Shown here: piece by piece, positions 42,450-49,713 of the stretch
How the letters are laid out: the number at the start of each line of letters is the position of its first letter
How positions within the stretch are numbered: position 1 is the stretch's first letter
NCBI RefSeq assembly: GCF_004365175.1
Contig: NZ_SOCE01000001.1
Location: 5,363,004-5,427,003 of the forward strand
Direction: 5' to 3'
Source: Kribbella voronezhensis
GTDB taxonomy: Bacteria > Actinomycetota > Actinomycetes > Propionibacteriales > Kribbellaceae
DNA: 64,000 bases
Notes under the pieces: generated by a model
Databases searched by the model: none
What the model saw: only the letters and a program-made list of their open reading frames with translations
What the model was told of the DNA's origin: nothing
Program-made: the position numbers and the translations under genes

Positions 42450-42887
42450 TCAGGAGCGGTGGAGTTGGTGCAGGTGGTCGGCGACGTCGTTGAAGAGGTC
42501 CTCGCCGATCGCGGCGCCCTCCCGGCGGACCTGGCCGGGATCGATCCGTAGTACCCGATCCAGCCGTACTTCGGACCGCCGGCCCTCCTTGTCCCAGGGG
42601 CCGCTGCCGATGTCGAGCCAGACGCGGCCCCAGCGTGCCTCGTCGGCGGCATCGCGGTCGTGGTCCTTGCTGGTCAGGATCAGCGCGAGCAGCCAGGGAT
42701 CGTCCGATCCGACCACCAGCACCGGCCGGTCCTTGCCCCGGTGGTGGTCCTCCTCGAACGGCACCCAGGTCCAGACGATCTCGCCCGGATCGGCCACGCC
42801 GTCGTCCGGATGCGGGGTGTACTCCACCCTCACGGTGCCCTCGTAATCGCCCACGTACTCCGGACGCTCCGCCGTCTGGTCTGCCAT
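42450..42887 (-). CDS. Solitary PemK/MazF-like toxin-family protein
   Basis: A 145-residue protein with the MazF/PemK core: the opening strand DPGEIVWTWVPFEE (33-46) followed by GKDRPVLVVG (51-60), in which the conserved Arg/Lys and Pro-Val-Leu form the RNase site, and the later ILTSKDH strand. A MazF-fold RNase is predicted. No antitoxin gene lies next to it and its start follows a TAGGGT box by 6 bases, so it stands alone. Many such stand-alone actinobacterial members are annotated as type II toxins without proof; it may have lost its partner or serve a different role. Confidence 0.75.
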   Translation of the reverse strand: MADQTAERPEYVGDYEGTVRVEYTPHPDDGVADPGEIVWTWVPFEEDHHRGKDRPVLVVGSDDPWLLALILTSKDHDRDAADEARWGRVWLDIGSGPWDKEGRRSEVRLDRVLRIDPGQVRREGAAIGEDLFNDVADHLHQLHRS

Positions 42888-42893
42888 GGGCCG

Positions 42894-42899
42894 ACCCTA
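42894..42899 (-). promoter_or_regulatory. -10 box of the MazF-like gene
   Basis: TAGGGT about 6 bases before the ATG on the minus strand; position is accurate to one base. Confidence 0.4.
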
Positions 42900-42940
42900 C
42901 TGCGCCCTCACACCTTCGATCCGTACGCCGTTCCATCCAC

Positions 42941-44326
42941 ATGCCGCTACTCACCCGAACTTCTCGCCGGTCCGCTCTGCTGGCCGTTCTGCTCACCGGG
43001 CAGTTCATGGCGAACGTGGACACGGCCGTCGCGAACATCGCGGCCCCGTCGATCGGCCTCGATCTGGGCGCGTCGGAAGGGCAGGTCGCACTGGTGGTCT
43101 CGGGGTACGTGGTCGCGTTCGCCGTACTGCTCATCACCGGCGCGCGGCTGGGGTCGTCGTTCGGCTACAAGCGCGTCTTCGTCCTCGGGCTGTCCGTCTT
43201 CACCGCGGCCTCGCTGGTGTGCGGGGTGGCGCCGGAGATCTACTCGCTGACGGTGGCGCGGTTCGTTCAGGGCGCAGGTGCCGCGCTGATGGTTCCGCAG
43301 GTGCTGAGCGGTATCCAGCTGCATTTCGCCGGCCGGGATCGGCTGCGGGCGCTCGGGTACTTCTCGATCGCGTTGTCGGGAGGAGCCGTGGCCGGCCAGG
43401 TCCTGGGCGGCCTGCTGATCGCGGCGAATCTGTTCGGCACCAGTTGGCGGCCGATCTTCTTGATCAATGTGCCGATCGGTGTCGTCCTGCTGCTGGTCGC
43501 TCGCCGTGCCCTACCGGCTGACGAGGTCCACGGTGAGCCGCAGCCGCTCGACCTGCGCGGCGTGCTCACTTTGTCCGCTACGGTCCTGTTGGTCATCGTG
43601 CCGCTGCTGCTCGGATCGGAACGCGGCTGGCCGGCTTGGTCCTGGATCTGCCTGGCCCTGAGCGCTCCGATGCTCGCCCTCTTCGAGCACGGCGAACGCC
43701 GAGCCGTCGCCCGCGGCGACCGTCCCCTGATCGCCCGTCCGGTACTGCGAAACGCCTCCGTCCGCGCCGGCCTGCTCGCTCACGCGTTCACGACCGGCAC
43801 GTACTTCGCGCTGCTCTTCGTCCTCGCGTTGTATCTGCAGCAGGGACTCGGCAAGAGCCCGGCGTACGCGGGATTCGCGATGGTGGCATGGGTAGCCGCG
43901 TTCGGCGTGGCTGGGCCGGTGCTGCCTCGGCTGCGGCGCAGTTACAAGGGCATGCCGGTGATCGGCTGTTTGCTGCTGGCAACGGGCTACCTGGCGGTGT
44001 TGATCTACCTGATGCTCGGTGGGCTGTCCGGGCCCCTGCTGTTCGGTCTGCTCGCCATCGGTGGGCTGGGGCTGGGGATCAGCGCCAACACCTTGATCGG
44101 CGCGGTGACGTCGAGCATGCCGACGCAGTACGCGTCAGATCTGTCCGGTGTCGTCGCTACCAACGCCCAGCTCTCGGGGGCTCTCGGAGTTGCTGTGTCG
44201 GGCTCTGTGTACGCCTGGCTCACCTCGGGGCACACGTCGCCCGCCGACGCGCTGAGCGTCGTACTGGGTGGGTTTGTCGTGCTGGCGGTGCTTGGGGCAG
44301 CGTCTGCTCACCGGTTGGTGAGGTAG
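42941..44326 (+). CDS. MFS drug-efflux transporter (EmrB/QacA-like)
   Basis: A 461-residue transporter with about 13-14 hydrophobic segments. Features include FMANVDTAVANIAAPSIG (the D-x-T-x-V-N-x-A-x-P motif of the 14-helix DHA2 family), GARLGSSFGYKRVFVLGL in loop 2/3 and RFVQGAGAALMVPQVL in helix 4. Proton-driven export of drugs or dyes is likely. The end overlaps the convergent GNAT gene by 19 bases. No regulator is adjacent. Confidence 0.85.
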   Translation: MPLLTRTSRRSALLAVLLTGQFMANVDTAVANIAAPSIGLDLGASEGQVALVVSGYVVAFAVLLITGARLGSSFGYKRVFVLGLSVFTAASLVCGVAPEIYSLTVARFVQGAGAALMVPQVLSGIQLHFAGRDRLRALGYFSIALSGGAVAGQVLGGLLIAANLFGTSWRPIFLINVPIGVVLLLVARRALPADEVHGEPQPLDLRGVLTLSATVLLVIVPLLLGSERGWPAWSWICLALSAPMLALFEHGERRAVARGDRPLIARPVLRNASVRAGLLAHAFTTGTYFALLFVLALYLQQGLGKSPAYAGFAMVAWVAAFGVAGPVLPRLRRSYKGMPVIGCLLLATGYLAVLIYLMLGGLSGPLLFGLLAIGGLGLGISANTLIGAVTSSMPTQYASDLSGVVATNAQLSGALGVAVSGSVYAWLTSGHTSPADALSVVLGGFVVLAVLGAASAHRLVR

Positions 44327-45237
44327 CGGTAGCGGTAGGCCTCTGCGTAGCCGAGGCTCAGGTAGGTACTGACTGCGGCCGTGTTGCCTTCCAGCACTTC
44401 CAGGTAGGTGCGGCGGCCGCCCTGCGCTCCGGACCAGCGTGCGAGACCCTGGAGGACGGCGGTGGCCAGCCCTCTCCGCCTGTACTCCGGGGCGACGCGC
44501 ACCCCGTCGATGCCGAGCCAGTGGCCTGTCATCGACCCGCGGCCGACGGCGACGACCTTGCCGTCCAGGCGGATCGAGGCGAAGACCGCCTTGGGAGCGC
44601 CCTCCATGACCGCGGGCGCCGGGGCGGGCACCTCGCCGTCGAAGGCAGTCCCGTACCACTCGTCATCAGGCTTGCCGTGCACCTCGACCTCGTACGCCGG
44701 TACGCCGTTCACCAGGTCCAGCGACGTGTGCAGGACGAGCGCGTCCGATTCGCCCGGCCTCGACTCGACCCAGCCCCGCTGCCGGAACTCGGCTTCGAGC
44801 GGTGTGCCCAGCCTGACCAGGGCCAGCGGACGCAGGCCTCGCTCCTCGTAGAAGGCCACTGTGTACTTCAGGGCGTCGCTCAGCGGCATCCCGGGGTCAC
44901 CGGCGGGCAGGAGCGAGTTGGCCCGGCCGGTCCAGCCCTGGGAGGCCCGGAGCAGCCACTGCCCGAGCTGCACGGTCTCGACAGCGGGGCGGCCGAGCGC
45001 TGTGGTGAGGAACAGTTGCTCCACATCCACCGGTCGGAGCGGAAGCGGGGGGATCGGCTTGGCCGCGCTGATATCGGCCAGCTTGACCGCGTACGGCGTA
45101 CTGTCGGCATGACGCACCACGAGCGAGTCGGCGTCCAGGGACTGGAGCACGCCGAGCACATCGGTCAGCTGACCGCCGGGGAGCCGATGGCGAACCACGA
45201 CACGGTGGCCGATATCACGGGCGCTGAGGCCTGACAC
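44308..45237 (-). CDS. GNAT acetyltransferase with an SH3-like N-terminal domain
   Basis: A 309-residue protein. The N-terminal 60 residues (GHRVVVRHRLPGGQLTDVLG, then LVVRHADSTPYAVKLADISA) look like a small beta-barrel of the kind fused to GNAT domains in actinobacteria; the C-terminal part holds the acetyl-CoA site DGVRVAPEYRRRGLATAVLQ with the R/Q-x-x-G-x-G/A motif. It probably N-acetylates a small amine or protein. The gene is divergent from fdxA, an arrangement I recall as common in actinobacteria, and shares a 116-base promoter region with it. Confidence 0.82.
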   Translation of the reverse strand: MSGLSARDIGHRVVVRHRLPGGQLTDVLGVLQSLDADSLVVRHADSTPYAVKLADISAAKPIPPLPLRPVDVEQLFLTTALGRPAVETVQLGQWLLRASQGWTGRANSLLPAGDPGMPLSDALKYTVAFYEERGLRPLALVRLGTPLEAEFRQRGWVESRPGESDALVLHTSLDLVNGVPAYEVEVHGKPDDEWYGTAFDGEVPAPAPAVMEGAPKAVFASIRLDGKVVAVGRGSMTGHWLGIDGVRVAPEYRRRGLATAVLQGLARWSGAQGGRRTYLEVLEGNTAAVSTYLSLGYAEAYRYRYLTNR

Positions 45238-45353
45238 GATGCGGACTCCTGGCAGAGTGGGCGTAGTACTAGCCTGATACTAGAGACTGCATCGAGCACC
45301 ACCGCACCGCAGCACCCTGACCGCTGCGCTTGCTGGCTATAGGAGGAGTACCA
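45238..45353. promoter_or_regulatory. Divergent promoter region of the GNAT gene and fdxA
   Basis: The region contains TAGTACTAG followed by TGATACTAGAG (45264-45283), partly palindromic and rich in TA steps, which is unusual here and likely holds the -10 elements for both directions. AGGAGGAG (45341-45348) is the ribosome site of fdxA. Confidence 0.5.
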
Positions 45354-45680
45354 GTGACCTACGTCATCGCGCAGCCGTGTGTTGACCTCAAGGACCTCGC
45401 CTGCGTCGAGGAATGCCCCGTCGACTGCATCTACGAGGGCAACCGGATGCTTTACATCCACCCCGACGAGTGCGTCGACTGCGGAGCATGCGAGCCGGTC
45501 TGCCCGGTCGAGGCGATCTACTACGAAGACGACACCCCGGAGCAGTGGAAGGACTACTACACCGCGAACGTCGACTTCTTCAACGACCTCGGTTCCCCCG
45601 GCGGCGCCTCCAAGCTCGGCAAGATCGACAAGGACCACCCGTTCATCGCCGCCCTGCCCCCGCAGGAACACGACGAGTAA
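45354..45680 (+). CDS. fdxA: Seven-iron ferredoxin
   Basis: A 108-residue ferredoxin of the FdxA/FdxC type. Cys9, Cys17 and Cys50 fit the [3Fe-4S] cluster and Cys21, Cys40, Cys43 and Cys46 the [4Fe-4S] cluster; Cys25 is an extra cysteine common in this family. It shuttles electrons to redox enzymes such as cytochromes P450 or oxidoreductases. GTG 45354 follows AGGAGGAG closely and gives the family start VTYVIAQPC. In mycobacteria and Streptomyces it is followed by dapC; here a repeat array follows instead. Confidence 0.95.
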   Translation: MTYVIAQPCVDLKDLACVEECPVDCIYEGNRMLYIHPDECVDCGACEPVCPVEAIYYEDDTPEQWKDYYTANVDFFNDLGSPGGASKLGKIDKDHPFIAALPPQEHDE

Positions 45681-45694
45681 CCGTTCGCGCTCCC

Positions 45695-45732
45695 CTCACG
45701 GCTCTCCCGGCTTCGGCGGGGAGAGCCGTGAG
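45695..45732 (+). terminator. Strong stem-loop after fdxA
   Basis: CTCACGGCTCTCCC (45695-45708) pairs perfectly over 14 bases with GGGAGAGCCGTGAG (45719-45732) around a GGCTTCGGCG loop. No U-tract; the repeat array begins 12 bases later. Confidence 0.8.
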
Positions 45733-45744
45733 TACTTCCATCCC

Positions 45745-46407
45745 ACGCCGCTCCTCCGTCGCGGCTCCCGCCCACCCGAGGACGCCGCTCCTCCGTCGCG
45801 GCTCCCGCCCACCCGAGGACGCCGCTCCTACGTCGCGGCTAGATGAGAGCCTTCGCCACGGGGCTCCGGGTGCGGAGCAGTCCCACGCGCCTCCTGCGTC
45901 GTCGCTCCCGCCCACCCGGAGGCGCCGCTCCTACGTCGCGGGCTAGATGAGAGCCTTCGCCACGGGGGCTCCGGGTGCCGGACAATTCCCACGCGCCTCG
46001 TACGTCGTCGTTTCCTCCCACCCCGGTGCGCCGCTCTGGGCTTGCCCGGGCCATCAGGTCGGCCTGGCCGAGGACATCTGGCGATTGAGGAGCAGCGCAG
46101 TAGCGACCCCAGCTCTAGGCAGCAATCAGGCGCCCCGAAGGCCTCTACCAGCCGCGATGTAGGAGCGGCGCCCGGGTTGGACGGGTCGAGCGGCCGACGT
46201 GGGGCTACTCGGCAGACGGGCTCCAACGGCGACGGCTCTCATCTAGCCGCGACGGAGGAGCGGCGTTCGGGGGCGGGCGGGAGCGCCGACGCAGGAGGCG
46301 CGTGGGACTGCTCGGCACCCGGAGCCCCGTGGCGAAGGCTCTCATCTAGCTGCGACGGAGGAGCAGCGTCTCCGGGTGGGCGGGAGCACCGACGCAGGAG
46401 GCGCGTG
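45745..46407. repeat. Large inverted array of an interspersed repeat family
   Basis: The 731-base spacer between convergent fdxA and the gene ending at 46412 holds no credible gene. It starts with 37-base tandem units at 45745, 45782 and (partial) 45819, built from GCTCCTCCGTCGCGG and GCTCCCGCCCACCC. From 45820 longer units follow, 103 and 106 bases apart (45820, 45923, 46029), each adding AGATGAGAGCCTTCGCCACG and a GCCTCCTGCGTCG module. From about 46150 to 46407 the same units occur in reverse complement with a 104-base period (ctcatctagc at 46238 and 46342). The halves can pair over most of 250 bases around a unique centre (46030-46150). The modules also occur, inverted, in 17269-17730. Confidence 0.9.
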
Positions 46408-46411
46408 GGGG

Positions 46412-47389
46412 TCAGCTCTCGATGACGTCGACGTGGACGTGGTCGAGGTGGCGGAGGGTGTCTTTGTTGCCCGGGCGGTCGGGCGGTGTGTACGTACGCC
46501 ACCCGTTGTCGGACTTCGAACCGGCCGTCCAGATGCGGTCGGAGAAGATCACCGTGCGGATCTTCAAGTGGTCGGCGCGCGCCACCAGGTATTGCGCAAG
46601 AGCCCAACCCCTGACCGTGTTGGCGGTCGAGATCGGTTTGACGAAGATGTCGATCGCGCGGCCGTCGTAGTGGGCGGAGCCTTCCATGTGGCCGGTTTTG
46701 GTGCCGCCGGGTTCGTAGCCGCCCATCGAGAGCTTCCCGAAGGTCTTCAGCAGATCTTGCCGGACCGCCTCGGCGCGCGGAGTCAGGCCGTTGGTGCCCA
46801 TCGCCTCCGGCTCCGTCGACGAGGTGTTGACGGTGCAGCTCAGCGCCTGCTTGGTGTTGCCCGTCAAGGCGGACGCCAGGACGCGCGCATCGGCCTCGTG
46901 GCCGGCGTACGCGTTGGGGAACGCGCTGCGCTGTACCTTGTCGGCCGCGACCGTCACCGCGAGTTGCTGGTAGTTCCGCACCTTCACCAGGGCGTCGTAG
47001 AACTTCCAGGACGCATAGTGCGGGTCCCGCACCTGCGCGGCCGTTCCCCAGCCCTGCGACGGCCGTTGCTGGAACAGACCGAGTGAATCGCGGTCGCCGT
47101 GGTTGACGTTGCGCAGGTTGGATTCCTGGTACGCCGTGGCCAAGGCGATCGTGGCGGCCTTGGCCGGCAGACCGCGTCGGACGGCGACTCCGACGATGAT
47201 CGCGGCCGACTCCGCCTGGTCCAGGTCGAGCACGACCGTGTTGCCGCCCGCTGTCGCTTCGCACTGCTCACGGGGCGGCAGCAGTGGTCCGACACCCTTG
47301 CCGCTGATCGCGGAGATACCTGCGGCGACAGCGAGGGCCAGCACACCCACTGCTGCTACAGCGACTATCGGACCGCGCTTCACCGGCAT
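46412..47389 (-). CDS. Exported lysozyme-like and M15-type cell-wall protein
   Basis: A 325-residue protein with an N-terminal membrane anchor (about 7-28). Residues 55-190 resemble a lytic transglycosylase or lysozyme fold (ALATAYQESNLRNVNHG, catalytic-Glu region, then DSLGLFQQRPSQGWG). The C-terminal region has HMEGSAHYDGRAIDIF and DHVHVDV, the metal-ligand pattern of M15/LAS-type peptidases. It probably remodels peptidoglycan on the outer face of the membrane. Such combined proteins are common but uncharacterised in actinobacteria. Confidence 0.72.
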   Translation of the reverse strand: MPVKRGPIVAVAAVGVLALAVAAGISAISGKGVGPLLPPREQCEATAGGNTVVLDLDQAESAAIIVGVAVRRGLPAKAATIALATAYQESNLRNVNHGDRDSLGLFQQRPSQGWGTAAQVRDPHYASWKFYDALVKVRNYQQLAVTVAADKVQRSAFPNAYAGHEADARVLASALTGNTKQALSCTVNTSSTEPEAMGTNGLTPRAEAVRQDLLKTFGKLSMGGYEPGGTKTGHMEGSAHYDGRAIDIFVKPISTANTVRGWALAQYLVARADHLKIRTVIFSDRIWTAGSKSDNGWRTYTPPDRPGNKDTLRHLDHVHVDVIES

Positions 47390-47485
47390 ACGTGTCTCAA
47401 CGTCCGGCGGGAGGGCCCTGGTTCCGTTGGATGAGTCACAGTCGGTACGACGTACTGTGGCGCGCGTTGGTTGGCATCCACCGGC

Positions 47486-48424
47486 CTACGCGTTGGCGTG
47501 TAGCGCTTCGTTGAGAGTGATGCCCTCGCCCTTGCGGGGGCGCGCCTCGACAGCACCGGTGACCGAGTTCCGCAGGTAGAGCAGCCCCGGCTGACCGGAC
47601 AGCTCGCGCGCTTTGACTACGGTGCCGTCCGGCAGGGTGACCTTCGTACCGGCGGTGACGTAGAGCCCCGCCTCGACTACGCAGTCGTCGCCGAGTGAGA
47701 TGCCGATGCCGCCGTTCGCGCCCAGCAGGCACCGCTTGCCGATCGAGATGACCTGCTTGCCGCCGCCCGAGAGAGTGCCCATGATCGACGAACCCGCACC
47801 GATGTCGCTGCCGTCGTCGACCACGACGCCGGCCACGATGCGCCCCTCGACCATCGAGGTACCGAGCGTGCCGGCGTTGAAGTTGACGAAGCCCTCGTGC
47901 ATGACGGTGGTTCCGGCGGCGAGGTGCGCGCCCAGCCGGACCCGGTCGGCGTCGGCGATCCGGACACCGCTCGGTACGACGTAGTCCGTCATTCGCGGGA
48001 ACTTGTCGACGCTCGTCACGGCCAGGTGCAGGCCGGCGGCGCGGGCCCGCAGCCGGACCTGCTCGACCTGCTCGACCGGGACCGGACCGTGCGAGGTCCA
48101 CGCGTTGTTCGGCAGCGCGGCGAAGATGCCGTCCAGGTTCACGCCGTGCGGGCGGACCAACCGGTGCGACAGCAGGTGCAGCCGCAGGTACGCGTCGGCA
48201 GTGTCGGCCGGCGCCTGGTCGAGGGTGATCTCGGACTTGACCACGACCCGGCGGACCCGGCGGAGATCGTCGTTGCCCTCGGCAGCGATCAGCTCGGCCG
48301 GCGCCTTGCTCTCCGCGGGCGCGGCGCCCAGTTCGGGGGCCGGATACCAGACGTCCAGGGTGCTGCCCTGTTCGGTGACGGTGGCAAGGCCGTAGCCCCA
48401 GGCGTGAGTGGCGTTGTCAGTCAT
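47486..48424 (-). CDS. dapD: 2,3,4,5-tetrahydropyridine-2,6-dicarboxylate N-succinyltransferase
   Basis: A 312-residue actinobacterial DapD. It has a left-handed beta-helix of hexapeptide repeats in the middle (GTTVMHEGFVNFNAGTLGTS, then VVVDDGSDIGAGSSIMGTLS and LLGANGGIGISLGDD) and C-terminal strands. It uses succinyl-CoA to make N-succinyl-2-amino-6-oxopimelate, the branch-point step toward LL-diaminopimelate and lysine. ATG 48424 lies 7 bases after CAGGCT, a leaderless layout. dapE lies about 12 kb away, and dapC is not seen. Confidence 0.93.
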   Translation of the reverse strand: MTDNATHAWGYGLATVTEQGSTLDVWYPAPELGAAPAESKAPAELIAAEGNDDLRRVRRVVVKSEITLDQAPADTADAYLRLHLLSHRLVRPHGVNLDGIFAALPNNAWTSHGPVPVEQVEQVRLRARAAGLHLAVTSVDKFPRMTDYVVPSGVRIADADRVRLGAHLAAGTTVMHEGFVNFNAGTLGTSMVEGRIVAGVVVDDGSDIGAGSSIMGTLSGGGKQVISIGKRCLLGANGGIGISLGDDCVVEAGLYVTAGTKVTLPDGTVVKARELSGQPGLLYLRNSVTGAVEARPRKGEGITLNEALHANA

Positions 48425-48431
48425 ACCGCAA

Positions 48432-48437
48432 AGCCTG
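48432..48437 (-). promoter_or_regulatory. -10 box of dapD
   Basis: CAGGCT (48437-48432), 7 bases, ATG 48424. Confidence 0.4.
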
Positions 48438-48538
48438 CCAGACGCTTGGTCGGCCGGACCGAATACCCTCGGGGCCGGAGCATTTCGCGAGCAATCGGCA
48501 GCGGCGCGTGATCGGCTGCCCTGAGGTGAGGAGCTGAT

Positions 48539-49402
48539 ATGCTGCCCGGCTGGATCGACGCTGTGGCCGAGCCGGTACTCGCTGCGACCCAGGCGACGTC
48601 GCTGCCGGAGCTGAAGGGTGAACTGCTTCGCGAATGGGGCTCGTCGGAGGTCTGGCGGATCTCCTTTGGTCTCCGCAGTGTGATCGTGAAGCGTGGCAGC
48701 GACGCCCAGGCCGGCGAGGCGTCGGCGTACGAGCGCTTCGTGGTGCCGCTCGAACTGCCCGCGCCGCGGCTGATCCATCACGCCACCCTCGACGAGGCGG
48801 TGGTGCTGGTCCTGGCCGACGTCGGCCGGGTGAACCTGGAGCAGGAACCATCTGCCGACGGCTTCCTCGCAGCGATCGAGGTGCTCGCGGAGATCCAGTC
48901 GCGGCCGGTGGCCGGTGAGAGCGAGTTCACCGCCGATCAGCTGGCCGAACTCGTCGGCGGGATCGAGCCGCTCCGAGCCGAACTCGCCGCCAAGGTGATC
49001 GCGACCGCGGTACCGGCGCTCGACCGGCTGCACCACGAGACGCCGGCGGCCGTCGTACACGGCGATTTCGTACCGAAGAACCTGGTCACCGACGGAACTC
49101 GCTGGGCCGCCGTCGACTGGCCGCTGGCCTACCTGGCTCCGCACTTGAGCGACCTCTACACGCTCGTCCGCGATGCCGTTGCCCTCGGCCACCAACCCGA
49201 CCCGATCGTTGCCCACTACACCGAAGTCTCCGGCGCCGACCCAGACCTCGTACGCCGTCAGGTAGCCGTCGGCGGCGTCTGCTTCATCACCCGCGCACTG
49301 GCCTGGATCGTCACCGAAGGCACCATCACAGTCCCACCGTCGAAGAACTGGATCGCCCCACTGGTCACCGAGCTCGACCAGCAACTGGACAAGCTGCGGT
49401 GA
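48539..49402 (+). CDS. Aminoglycoside-phosphotransferase-fold protein
   Basis: A 287-residue kinase-like protein with SVIVKRGSDA (ATP Lys), the catalytic loop VVHGDFVPKNLV (HGDxxxxN) and AVDWPLA in place of the DFG-like DW/DxD motif. It fits the APH/fructosamine-kinase-like fold. A GAGGAG site lies before ATG 48539. Its stop overlaps the start of a broken epimerase gene (GTGA), so the two were once translated together. The substrate is unknown. Confidence 0.78.
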   Translation: MLPGWIDAVAEPVLAATQATSLPELKGELLREWGSSEVWRISFGLRSVIVKRGSDAQAGEASAYERFVVPLELPAPRLIHHATLDEAVVLVLADVGRVNLEQEPSADGFLAAIEVLAEIQSRPVAGESEFTADQLAELVGGIEPLRAELAAKVIATAVPALDRLHHETPAAVVHGDFVPKNLVTDGTRWAAVDWPLAYLAPHLSDLYTLVRDAVALGHQPDPIVAHYTEVSGADPDLVRRQVAVGGVCFITRALAWIVTEGTITVPPSKNWIAPLVTELDQQLDKLR

Positions 49403-49641
49403 AGCTGCTCGTGCTCGGCGGTACGAAGAATCTCGGTCGGCACGTCGTCGAGGCGGCACTGCGCGACGGTCACGGGGTGACTCTCTTCAACCGCGGGCTG
49501 ACGAATCCAGGACTGTTTCCCGAGGTGACTCACCTCGCCGGCGACCGGACGTCACTCACCCTCCGCCCACCCGAGACCAGTGCTCGCGATTCCATCGCCT
49601 GGATCAGAGCAGGCAACACGCCTCCACCGCCACCGCACTGA
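49399..49641 (+). pseudogene. NAD-dependent epimerase remnant with a large internal deletion
   Basis: The 80-codon frame begins MKLLVLGGTKNLGRHVVEAA with the Rossmann GGTxxLGRH motif and TLFNRGLTNPGLFPEVTHLA, the N-terminus of the extended SDR/epimerase family (normal length about 320-340). At about residue 51 it jumps to SLTLRPPETSARDSIAWIRA, which matches the usual C-terminal end of the same family (GLTFRPLAETARDTLAW). About 240 residues in the middle are missing without a frameshift. The protein cannot be a working epimerase, so it is a deletion pseudogene, though a small peptide could still be made through coupling to the gene before. Confidence 0.8.
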
Positions 49642-49676
49642 CGACCGGCCGAGGCCGTTGGTGTCTTCACGTCGTG

Positions 49677-49694
49677 TATCTTGATGTCGAGATA
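49677..49694 (+). promoter_or_regulatory. Near-perfect palindrome before the MFS gene
   Basis: TATCTTGATGTCGAGATA has 8-base arms with one mismatch, and its TATCTT could be the -10. A GAGGAG site and ATG 49714 follow. The form recalls MarR-family operators of actinobacterial pumps; no MarR gene is nearby. Confidence 0.55.
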
Positions 49695-49713
49695 AACCGA
49701 TGAGGAGACGCGG

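Noticed and set aside
45745..45840. CRISPR array from the 37-base periodic repeats
   Set aside because: Units are head-to-tail without unique spacers, and no cas gene is present.
45643..46425. Several 70-155-codon open frames inside the repeat array
   Set aside because: They exist because the array is GC-rich and repeated; their products consist of the repeat modules only and change frame between copies.
49399..49641. Functional short-chain dehydrogenase
   Set aside because: The catalytic Tyr-x3-Lys region and the whole substrate domain are missing.
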